A program made the translations under genes and the position numbers. A stretch of 64,000 nucleotides of DNA, taken from assembly GCA_002633005.1 (NCBI GenBank), contig NMRA01000080.1, forward strand, positions 103,216-167,215, in the 5' to 3' direction. This document shows positions 46,701 to 58,700 of the stretch, piece after piece. Position 1 is the stretch's first letter. Every line of letters starts with the position of its first letter. The stretch is from Phoronis australis (Eukaryota > Phoronida > Phoronidae). The notes beneath the pieces were generated by a model. That model saw only the letters and a program-made list of their open reading frames with translations. It was not told the origin of the DNA and ran no database searches.

Positions 46701-49700
46701 CAACCACCGAATCGTATAACTCTAGGAACACACAGAATAATGGAGATTAGAAATCCAGTGGAAATAATTGTTCTGTTTTCACCCTAACTCGAACACAGCA
46801 GAGTTCTGTCGTTCAAAAATTATAAAATTAATGTAAACCAAATGGAGAGTTGAAACTGGTTCAAGTTCACAAGGGGGTTTTGTCATTATCAAAATGGGTT
46901 AAAAATCCCCAAGTACTGTGTTCTCTACCCACTACAAGACTTCCTAAAACTGCTTTGATGGGTTAACATAGTATCACTTCTAAACTCCATTGGAACCACA
47001 ACATCTAGCCTATTTATATAGGAATGACATTTCGGTCGGTCATTTCTACGGCCCATCTTCAGGGGTCAAGGCGTTCTCGCAAGAACAAGTACACTCATGT
47101 CGGTCAACTAAGCACACTTAGGAACTGTATTTTTCTTGCTGCACCACGGTCCACCCACTAAAGGCAAATCAATAAGAACTATGAACAGAAAGCAATCGAA
47201 AGACCTGTGTTTGTTAGAAGCGCAGAGTGTTAGTAAGAAGAAATGGGTTTTACAAGGTAAACATGATATCTAGGATTTCAGGGCTCAACATAATGAGCTG
47301 CAGGTTGCAGTTGCAACCTGAAATTTGGAAATGCGAGCTGAGATTTTGGCCAACTCGCTTTAGTTTTAGTGCGCGACATGGGAATCCAACCCGTGCAAGT
47401 TCTTTTACATCTTCCCCCCTAAGCGGGTGAAAACCATTATTCTGAAAGTACCCCTAGAGCGCCAGTTAACTTAGTCGCCAAATGAAACCAGATAAAAACA
47501 CTTGACTCGCCTGCCCTTATTCAGCCCCCAATACTTTTAAGCGAGATGCAATTAGTAAGTGCGACTTAAACTCTAGAAATGCAACCTGGGATTTTCATCA
47601 GGCCACAAATGGCCGCCACCAGATTTTCGTAATTGTGTCCAGATCAGGACCTCAAATTAGGCAGATAATACAGCATAACTTATATGCCTGGCGGGACTGC
47701 AAGTTAAAACACTGCACAGTTTTTCGCAGCGCCATCTTTGAAAACTGTAAATTGTGGTCAATGTTTTGGGGTGGAACTCTCTTTTTTCGCTCTTCAACAC
47801 GTCAAATAAGCAGCCCTAATTACGCGTGATAATAAATGGACCAAATGGAATTCTATGATTGCTTTAAGAGGACTTCCCATCGGCAAGCTGATTTATTCGA
47901 GTTTAAAAATGATTGTAACACGAAGCCCACAGACAACACGTTTTGCTAGGTCACTGCTGGCTACAACACAGTAATGTCACATATGTCGTCATCTTCAAAA
48001 CCCACTCTGATGACGGTCAAAGGAACAGTCCAGAACACAACTGCACATATGGCAGTTGTTCTGAAAACGGCAAGCTCTGCAACTCTCACAGTGAAGGGGA
48101 AATCTAGCACTTTTGTCGTTATCGAAACTGAAACTATCCAACTACTACAAATTGACTACAAGCAATGAAAATTAAATATTATTAATACATTAAAGACTTG
48201 TTCAGCTTTTAAATTGATTTAAGTTCTCCTGGCCATATCAACTTTAAGCACAAGAATTGTGAAATGACTTACGGTAAAAATTCTCGAATTTGGGACAGTC
48301 TCTAGAATTTGGGACACGGAAACGCCAACAAAACTGAATTAAATTTCTGGATTCTAGAATTGGGGACAAGGGAAATTTCTTAAGTTGTGTTTTCAATCTA
48401 TAGAGTGGGAAATTTTGCCATCTTTCTATCGATTCTTGAATTTAGGACGGCCAATATCTGGGACAAACTCCGACCTTCAGCAAAATAACTAATCATTCAC
48501 TGTCCACCAAAGTGGACAATTTTTATCATAGTCGTTCCCACAACTCTTATATAGGAACCAGACAAGAGGATTGTAAGACTGACTACCTCACTTCACTAGA
48601 CACCCGGGTAATAATTGGCAACAAAACAGTACTAAACACACTGCAGATACCTGTCTCGAAAGTAACCAAGGATTCAAATTTGGAAAAACCAAAAACTGAA
48701 AGCGTCTGACATTCCTCTTTAAGACTTGCTGTCACACAAAATCTCACACCACTGCAAATAATCATGTCACTCTGGAGTTTGCTTCATAACATGTGACTGC
48801 ATTTAAGACAGGAATTTGGTCTTATGTTACCGCTTCACAATCCCTGAATAAAGGTTTAGCTAAGTAATTATGAGCGGAGCACAGTCTAGAAATAATTTAC
48901 AGAAATTAGATCTCCAGTAACTAGCAGTTATGCGTATATTCGCAGAGACTGCGCTTTCACTTCAGTGAGATTTAATCATTAATTTCAGAATTGGTTGTGT
49001 GGAGCGCAAGACCAAATTTATGAAACAAGACCGCTGAATACAGGCACAACGTCCTTACCATTATACGGCTGCTCCACTATAGTCTGTTGCACTGCTCTGT
49101 TCTCCGAGTGGTTATTCTACAACAGTGATCACAGACATCTTTTTAATACACCTTAAGTGAAGTGACTTGAAACCCGAGACAGGAACTATTTCACATACAA
49201 TCGAGTAATCTTCACATCTTGTGTGACTCATACCAGCCTCTTCCAAAAATTACATAATAAAAATTATAATAACATCAAACAACTGAACCTTGTCTTCAAA
49301 TTTCTTTCAATTACAGATTAGGCCATCCTCAAAGTTGCCGCACCTGAGTATGGCAAAAAGACAAGGAAAATCAACTCCCCACAACTGCATATCCTTGCAT
49401 TCTTTTATTAAAAATAATCCCGGGAAATATAATCGGCGTCCCCAGAAAAGTGAAACATTGCCAGTAGAACGCCAATGGTCACAATGCATTAAAATTTTTG
49501 AGAACTCATAAAAATCTTGTGTGGTTTCAACTCCCAGAAAATTCAAAACCAACAAAAGATAGTAAAAAACAGATTCAGCAATTCAAAAAAATTTTTGATA
49601 CAACTACGACTTAGTCAAAACCAGTCATAGGTACACTGGAGACGTGCTGGGATAAACTATGAATTGGTTTTATCCAAGTATTGATATTTTAAATTCATGT

Positions 49701-52700
49701 TTCCCATTAATCTAAGCTCCAGAGGCTTCAGTGAACCACAACACAAGGTCACTAACAGACTATGGCTTCACCAGAGGAGCTGTGTGTAATGGCTCACGAG
49801 TCACCATCACTACATATCTGCCAGCTACATCACTACATTCCTCCCTGACAAGACAACCAACCTGATACTGGACAGTGGAGCCATAGTTATGGTCTACGGG
49901 CGGTATGTTAACGGCAACATTCTCTCGGAACTTGCTAATGCCATTCTTTCGATCATTCATCGCTGCTTCTTCTTCTGGTGTAACCACTTCTCGTAGTCCA
50001 AGAAGACTGTTTTAATTGTAAGTAACAAGTTATAGTCACTACAAATATCCCTTCTCCAGATGAAAGCGGTTCCCAAGATCAGATAAAAACATTAGTCTAC
50101 TGTGAAGCATTCTCGCAATCTTGTTAGAGCTTACAAATCATAAACTAAGTACTCCAGTTACATTGTCTCTCTGTTAACAAAAGAGAAATGATAACATTGT
50201 TTTTGACTAATATCTATGGTTCTTCAAACAAAAACATTTCAGCATAACCTTTTGGGGAATTCAATTTCAAACTGATCGAAAAATCACTTGTTTTAATCCA
50301 CGATAGTTTGATTTGTTTCAGCCCAGTATTTTATTGACCTGAAGTCATCACTAATGCGACAATTTCCCTGCTACGCACAAACGGAGGGAAATCGATGTTC
50401 TTGATATTGAAGAATTCTGTCTACCGCGATCTGTGTACAACTCTATTAACGAAGTAAACGCGGCCGTGGTACAGTCCGAGTTTCGAAAGAACGTTAGCAG
50501 TGGTGTTACCATATGAAAGACGGAACAACAAAAATTGCCAACTGAATTATATGGAGCGTGTAGCTTAGCAGGCAATCCTAAGCGAAAATATGTCAACAGG
50601 CCTGAACCAGCTTCTCAGCATCTTTATCACAATATAATTACACGAGTAAATTAAGGATAATCAAATCCTATGAATGAATTATCAAATTGTTAACATTTAA
50701 TTGGAATTTTGTCTACTAGCGACTGCGTGCAATAACAGCAAACTAATCTCTTGACTGAAGTTTAACAACTCCCACAAAAGTTACACCTCGTTGCTACACG
50801 GTCCTGGTTCAAAGTGTGCCAAAATTTGGCAGATTGAGGAAGTCCGCTGTCTAGCTAATTATGAACCTGATGTATGTACATACTTAAATAGCTGACCAAT
50901 TTGTTTTACCTCGGTGGTGACGGACCACAGATAACTTCCCCACAGTTGGAGAGGCAGGAACCCTTACTGAATGGGTTGTAGTTGTCCTGATTTCTCTTTT
51001 TGGAAAATGACCCCTTTATCTACAATACAATGAAATGTAAAGTTATGAGTGTCCACCACAAGGTTTACTGCTGGTCAGTACATACAGAATAGGATGACAA
51101 GAGTTGACAAGAACACAAGGGTCCTCTTGAGTTCAGAACATGAATTCAACCGCATGCTTGAGTGTGGAGCTCTACCAAAAACTACATGAACGTAACCTAT
51201 GCATTTTTCAGGTGGACACATAGTTTCATTAGACCCACCGAGTGAATTTTAGGTTCCTCATTACGCGTGCAAACTGCGATAATAGTCGGATATAAGCATA
51301 CCCGCATTATGAGAACCAGTTTTCTCCACTGAATAACGAGCATCAAAGTGGTTCTCAAAATGTAGGCACATTATAGCCCACTATTGCCCACAGTGCTATA
51401 GAATAAGTTGTTGGGAGTGGTTTCAGTCGGAAACTGAGAATGCCAGTAGCCAAGTGAGTCGAGAATTTTGTAAACATTCAGATTAAGTAGACCATCAATG
51501 CTACTTTTGAAACACTGTTTTAAATATGTTTCGAGTCAGAAACTTTTTATAAAGCAGTCCAATCATCTGATACAGCCACAACCACTGATGAGACATCGCA
51601 TCACTAGATGTGTGACCCAGAGATAACAATCATGCTCAAAGACGTACTAGTAAGATATAATACTTCATTACCTTAACGTTCTCGAGTACCGTAAAACCTT
51701 ATGAAATTCGATCAAAAACAATAATATTATTGTAAAAATGCTGCTTTTCACATTTCAAGGGATTCTAACACTCTCATGAATGTTCACAATTTTGTAATAC
51801 TTGATTCAGTGGCAACTGTGGTGCAAAACTTGAATAGGGAAAAGCATTTAATTTGATGCTACATAATGTCTCCTAGAAAATATGACCAAATAAAATTTCA
51901 TTTGTCGGCCATATTGTGACGTCATTGGTGACATTTTAAGGTAGTAAATAGATTCCATAACAATTTCATGTACGGCGTATTTGAAAGGAACAGCAAGTTG
52001 CTGTTCAGTATTATCAATGACAAGTTGTTCAGATATCATAATTAACTGCAGCACATGACGATTACAGCGTGCCTGTGATCGCGATCTGTAAGTTCAAACA
52101 GTAATTGGTTAGAGATGGCAGACCAGGTAATCACTGGGCTGTGCACATAAAGAAATGACCCTCTCTTCAATATCCTTTAAATGAGGTTGAGAAAAGGAAG
52201 CTTCTCAATTACAGTCATAGGGAATAAGGCTTCCACATGATAAACCAATAGCATACATTACTGGTATGATCGTTATACCAATAGCATACATTGATACTGG
52301 TATGATCGTTATACCAATAGCATACATTTATACTGGTATGATCGTTATACCAATAACATCAGTAATTAACTACAAGATCCTTGACGCTATGTGTCCACTT
52401 CAAAAACAGACATTGAAACAACAGATGTGAGCTTGAAATTCAATACCCGACCATAACTCCACCTCCAGCATATTTTGGCTGTATTTCAGACCAAACTCGA
52501 GCTAAAAGCCTTTAATGTTGTTCTTTAGTGCATGCATTAAGAATGTGTAATCCAAGTTTACATTTCATGACCTCAAATTAAAAACATGCAACCTCAAGTT
52601 AAATTTGGAGTTTCAGTCTTAGTGCCCAGCTTTATTAAGTGTAAACTTGAATTATGAACTCATCGGCAAATTAAGCCTATTGATTGAGAACAAAATAAAA

Positions 52701-55700
52701 AAAAACAAGAAAATATCAAACTCCGTCAGAATTAGCATTCGTGTTCGGCCTTGAGATTTCGCACCAAGTGGGTTTAACTCTACTTACGTCTTCATTGGTG
52801 GTCTGGTTTGACACGGACAGATAAGTGTGAAAGCCTGCTAGTCCCACTATGGACCAGATAGAGAAGAAGCAGACGATTGCCTCAATTATAGTGAACAGAG
52901 TTAAGGAGATAACATAAACACTGGATGCAAGGACCAATACGATAAGATTTAGCATTAGAACTACACAAGGTCATAGTGATTGGTGAGATGCAAGGACCAA
53001 TATGACAAGATTTAGCATTAGAACTACACAAGGTCATAGTGATTGGTGAGATGCAAGGACCAATACGATATGATTTAGTATTAGAACTACACAAGGTCAC
53101 AGAGCTTGGTGAGATGCAAGGACCAATATGATAAGATTTACCATTAGAACTACATGAGGTCATAGTGCTTGGTGCTGAAGACTTGCATGAAACGATGCCA
53201 AATCAGTCATTCATGGGTATTTAATCAAAAAAGTTTATATGTGGAATACCAAGACACAGGAAAACATTTAATTCACCCAATCAATGTGGAGGTCATTACA
53301 AAAACAATGCTAAGCTTCTTTCAACTAGAGTTCGGTTTAATAAGGATTATGCTTCTCCCGTTGTCATCAGTGCCCATTATGTTGGAATTGTAGAATGAGG
53401 AAATTTCTGATTCTGACATTCAAAAAATTGCTGTAGGTGGTTATAAACCCGCCCTCCATCACAAATTTTTATTTCCCATTATGAAACAGTCACAAATTGG
53501 TCCTTAGTCAAAGTAGGCGTGATTTCTGGGCATAAAAAACTGAAAGCTTGTTATTGCTTGAGAACAGGCTCAAAAAGTTGTCATGTCACGGCATGTCATT
53601 TTATTTGTTGGATATCGACGAATAACAAACTGTCAATGTCTTCTTGATAACATCTTATCTCAGAAAGGAACGAGTAAAACCAATGCCGTAGTGGTAAATG
53701 GTCTAAATAAAAATTTAGTTTCTTCGGTGGAATGCCAGTTCATTACCATTTAACAATTCAATATTTCGTGAAAGAATTTTTATTTAGAAACTTAAGGTTA
53801 TGGCGGACATTCTTGACAAGTCCGCACATTAGCCAAATATCAGCAAAACTATAAATTTTAACTCGGTATAAATATTTTCTTAAAGTAGAAAGCCTGTAGA
53901 GTATGATTTTTGACTTTTACCAATCTGCCAGTAATTGGGTAATGTGATCAAGCCCTTTTATTAATTAAATTTAGCAAAAAAGAAAGGTACATTGATAGCA
54001 AAAAAATGGTATCAATAACATGATGAAATTTCATTTGATATAAATGTTCAAGTCAAGATGAGATCCTCCAAAACGCTGTTACAGTTTTCTAAAATATTGC
54101 CTTGTTTTTCTTTTATGCAACAATCGGAAACGTTCTAATTTTGATAGCCCCTCATGCAAAAGTGAGACATTTTAAAAATAATTCCTCTCAGTGTTTTTAG
54201 AGAACAATGCACAAAGCATAGCATCTGAAAGTTTTGTATAAATCCCATCATCCCATTTCTCCGATATGATGTTCCAAAGTTAATCAAATTTGGACATTTT
54301 CCGAGTTTGATACTACATCACCTAATGAGAAACTTCACGAAACAAATTGTGACCTACTAAGCTTACGAGAAAGGATTTTCCTCAGCAACACTCAGCAGTT
54401 GGCAGCATAGCTCTTGAGAAGCAAACAAACTGTTACCCGAAAAACATCAAACGTGCAATGATGAATGAATTCCAAGCTGAGTGGAATTAGCATTCTAAGG
54501 CGAATTGACCAGGACATGAACTTTTAACGAAATACAATAATCCAAGCAGTTTCCTTGTTTCCTGTAATGAAGAGTGAACACATCTTGTCACTATCTGACA
54601 GGACTCGGGTTATTGCAAGTCAGCCATGTCACATGTAATGACATTAGCTGGCGACAATGCCATAAGTCTTAAAGCATTGACTATCTGTATGAAGAATTAT
54701 TAGATAATGATATTATGAGCGGCATCGACAAGTCCAACTGGGAATGAAAGTCTGAGATCTCTGCAGCTTCATCATTCAGACCAATAAAATTTGCCAGATT
54801 GGGACAGAAATAGCCACTAACATCCAGATGTTTCCTATTTTTCCAAGGGTTTAAAGATGTATTTGCATGCTTCTAACTATGCTAATGCAAAGCAGGAAAT
54901 AAACGACAATGCTATTTGAACATCTTCAAAGTAATCTAAACAAAGTGCAGTTGTATTCACTGACGACGTGTAAATTTAAAAACAAAAAATTCTGCAAGTA
55001 GGGGACCTTTGCACTAATGACAGGGCTCACATAACCCCAACCATGCAGTGTTATTCCCCAACACCATATCACAATACTTATTGAACACGGTTGAGTGACT
55101 TATGGCACATAATTCTCGACATAAAACTCATTCTTACAAAAAATTTAGTAATTTTCAACCTACTGCATATTCACATCGTCGCTATATGTTGTGTTTCTAA
55201 TTAAATTGACCAAGCAATCACAGAGATAAGGAATTAGCGTGCAAGTTCCAGTTTAATACATTATAGCAAGTACTCAAAACCTTTACCAAATGTCAGCAGT
55301 ACTGTACAAACCATGATAAACATGAACATTGTTGAGATATTTGACAAGCTGCCATTCATAGGCCTTTTTCCTACACTTCTGTGCTTTTAATGGCTATTGA
55401 CACGCAAATAATGAGAACAAACTAGACTCATCAAATCCACCTGAAGTAATGCTAAATGCTGGCCAGTCTTGTTTTCAAAATATCAGTTCATTCTGAATCA
55501 TTATCAATTGTATATACCTCTATGTATATAAGTTTCATTTATGAATTGTTTACAACCCAGATATAATGCTTCGCGGTTTCTGGGTTTGTTATTATTTCTT
55601 TGTATGTTCTGTGTATTCTTCAATAAATATATATCACAGTTATTATCAATTAGCAGAAAGGATATCTTGCCGGTGAATTCTTCATAGCATCAATAAAAGA

Positions 55701-58700
55701 ATCCTTCTGGGAAACTGCAAATGCAAAATGAAAACATGATTGAGATGTAAACACGTGACTGAATGGCTGCATCATTGATTAATTACACTGACAAAGACAT
55801 TTGTCTAATGACGCAAGAATAAAGCCTTTAACAGGTGAAGACATTTTGCTTGGAGCAAAAACGAAAACATAACTATCAAACAGTGTGGCGAGCCCTGAAC
55901 CAGTATAACTAAATTCTAGAACACAAAGAAAGGATTGGTGATGACTCGTTTAGGACCAAGTCAAACTGATACCAACCAGACGTACAAAGTCGCATGATAA
56001 AACGAAACAAAATTTTTTACATAAAACTGAAACTCACAATAACCAACAAATACTGAAAACAAAATAGTTCCAAGTCAATAACAGCACACACACAATTACA
56101 CCACATTCGAAGGATTTTCACTTTGCCCAAGCCAAACACGTTAAGGTTATCAAGGAACTTCATAAAGGACCTCAACTCTTAGTCAAATATTGAAAAAACT
56201 ATGTCAACCATTAAAAGCATATAATATTTTATGAAAGGAGTAAAATTGAGGATTTTAAAAACATCCTTCTTACTACTGTGTCTTTATTATTGTCACCTGA
56301 CCATGTTTTTAAGTCAAATTTTCACGTGCAAGAAAGGTACACTCCTACCAAAATAACCACAGCCAATCTTAACAATTAAACTTTTTTACATGAAAACTTT
56401 ACATTATGTCTCAAAAACGCTGTTAGAAATTTTTCATTATTCACTTAGTTCGGGTTTTATGCCAAATTAACTCGCAAAACACAAGGTATTTTTGTAAAAG
56501 TCACTTAGTTCAGGTTTTATGCCAAATTAACTCGCAAAACACAGGGCATTTTTGTCAGAAAATTCCTTATCAGTATGAAAGGGCCTCAAGGAGTGAGCAA
56601 ACAAAGGAAAGACATGTTGAGACCGTTTCAAGACAAGTGACTTAAAGAAAGAAGACTTAAGACATAAATTTGGTCTAGACTTACAGTTGCTGAATAAAGG
56701 ATTAGCAACTGACAGTAATTTTGAGTGCATCACAGTCTGAAACTAATTTATAGAAATTATCTCAGTACCAGTCACATGTACATTCTCGAAGATTTTGCAC
56801 TCTTCCTCAAGTGAGATTTAATATTTTTTCAACAGTGGTTGTGTGGAAAGTAACACCAAATTTGTGACTTACGTCTGAAACTACTTTTGTGAAACAGGTC
56901 CATAGCCTATATCAAATCACGTTTACGCTTTCAAGACAAATGAGGATATACTTACGCAAGACAATATTGGTAACTGAACAGGCGAATATAAACATACAGT
57001 AGAGAGACAGTGAGACCAGAAAAAGATAGAAGTATCTGTAGTTCCTTTTGCCCACACAATTGCCGACCCATGGGCAGTGGTGGTCAAAGCGTTCTGGAAA
57101 AGATTGAAAAAAAAGCGGCATTAAACACACCTCGCGTCACAAAGACAACATTTGATTTGGACAACTAACTTACCATCGTTACATCGGTCTCAAACTGCTC
57201 CTCAGTCAAAATGAGATTTATGTACTTGGAAAGAATTGAAAATTTGTTATTGCTTGAGATCCGCTTCTACAAGTACGGGACTTTTGATGGCGTATCATTT
57301 TATTCGTCGTGCAGTCTCGAGCAATCAAAAACTGTCAGTCCTTTTAACCCAAATATAACGTCTCATCTGAGAGAGGAAAAATTTATCGCGGCAATGGGTC
57401 TAAATCAAAAATTAGTTTCTGCGATGAAACACATTCCGCTCAGGGTGTGAAATTTTTCATGCACAAGCTGTGGTAACTTTACCACGTACCAACACATTAC
57501 GAGTACAGAGTGTCTCACGTAGAGTGTTTACATTTCAGCTTCCTGTTTGATTTCTAGCAGTGATAAGTGTTAAGTGGAATGTGCTTGTCGAGTTGTCCAC
57601 AACATGTTTTGACTTCTCACTGCATTGTGTGAATTTTGCCTTGCCGAGTTTGACTTACTTGTGTCAAGTTTGAAAACCTATGCAATGAGTTTGAAGTATT
57701 GAGAGATTGGTCATTTATTAAGCAAATCAGGACATTTTGAACTTTTGATACCAGTTCAATACATTTATTCCAAGACTTAACACGCAAACTTCCTACAGTA
57801 TAGACATGGACTTTTGAACAGTCCACGCACATGAAATTCCCGTCTAGTTTGATTATCTTTTGTGGAGAACAATGGCCTGTGCATTCGGATTTTTCATCAT
57901 TTAATTAAGAAATCGGGCACTAGCATCTTAATTGGCCTATCCTAGTGAAGTGACTTCCATGCCTGTGCAAAATGGGTGCGATTGCAGCCGCTCCAATACA
58001 TATAATGTACAGCTTGTGACAGCAACAATGAGTAGCCTTGGCCTGATAACATTATTCGTTCCCCTTCACAATTGGTAAGTTTTTATTTTTTCACATTCTA
58101 TAGGCAGGGTGTGCTCATATTAGTTGCCACAAAAATGCTGTATTTGTCACTCAACATCATAGAAAAGAAATAATTTGGTAGTGCACATCTTCTATGAGAA
58201 AATGAAAAAATAACACTTCACTGGTCTGCCACAGTCTGTCCTATTGGGCCAGATTTTACCAATTTAGGACACAATATGGCAGACAAGTGAAACAATTTTG
58301 TTCACTTCTTCCATCAAAGATGTGCACCATTAAGCTGGGTACCACAGCTGCCACCAGACAACATTTTGAAAATTTTTGGACATTCACAACAACGCTAGAA
58401 CCCCTTGAAAAACTGAGAAATGACATTTTGACGATAATTTTTATCCGAAATTGGTGAGATTTTACGCTGTGTAATCAAATATCCATTAGCTGGTGGACAC
58501 AATCTTAATTCAAATATATGCCTAATACTGTGCAGAAAACAACACCTAACAGTTCAGTAAATTAAAAAAAAAAAACCAGTCACTGTGACATTTATGGCTA
58601 CTGTTAGTGCACAGGGGGTTTAAATTAAAAAAACTGAAATTATATTAGGTGGTGGACACGAGACTCTTTTCATCACAAACTGGGATATTCTTGAGGAAAA

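Larger units (their letters stand above)
43791..49797 (-). other. Last ZDHHC intron, repeat-rich
   Basis: 6.0 kb without supported exons. It contains relatives of repeat families seen elsewhere in the window (44195-44410, 44877-45075, 48272-48480, 48780-49030) and a short TTTCGGTCGGTC...CTTCAGG motif near 47028. Intervening AT-rich sequence is unassigned. Confidence 0.5.

Noticed and set aside
49760-49797. End of the ZDHHC protein at the TAG at 49760
   Set aside because: Kept only as an alternative: a GTGAGC donor at 49797 in the right phase joins the open exon at 43790, which makes the spliced version somewhat more likely.
52882-53163. 93-codon minus-strand frame of 21-residue repeats
   Set aside because: It is the translation of the 63-bp tandem array, which stays in frame only because 63 is divisible by three; its end overlaps the ZDHHC exon in another frame.
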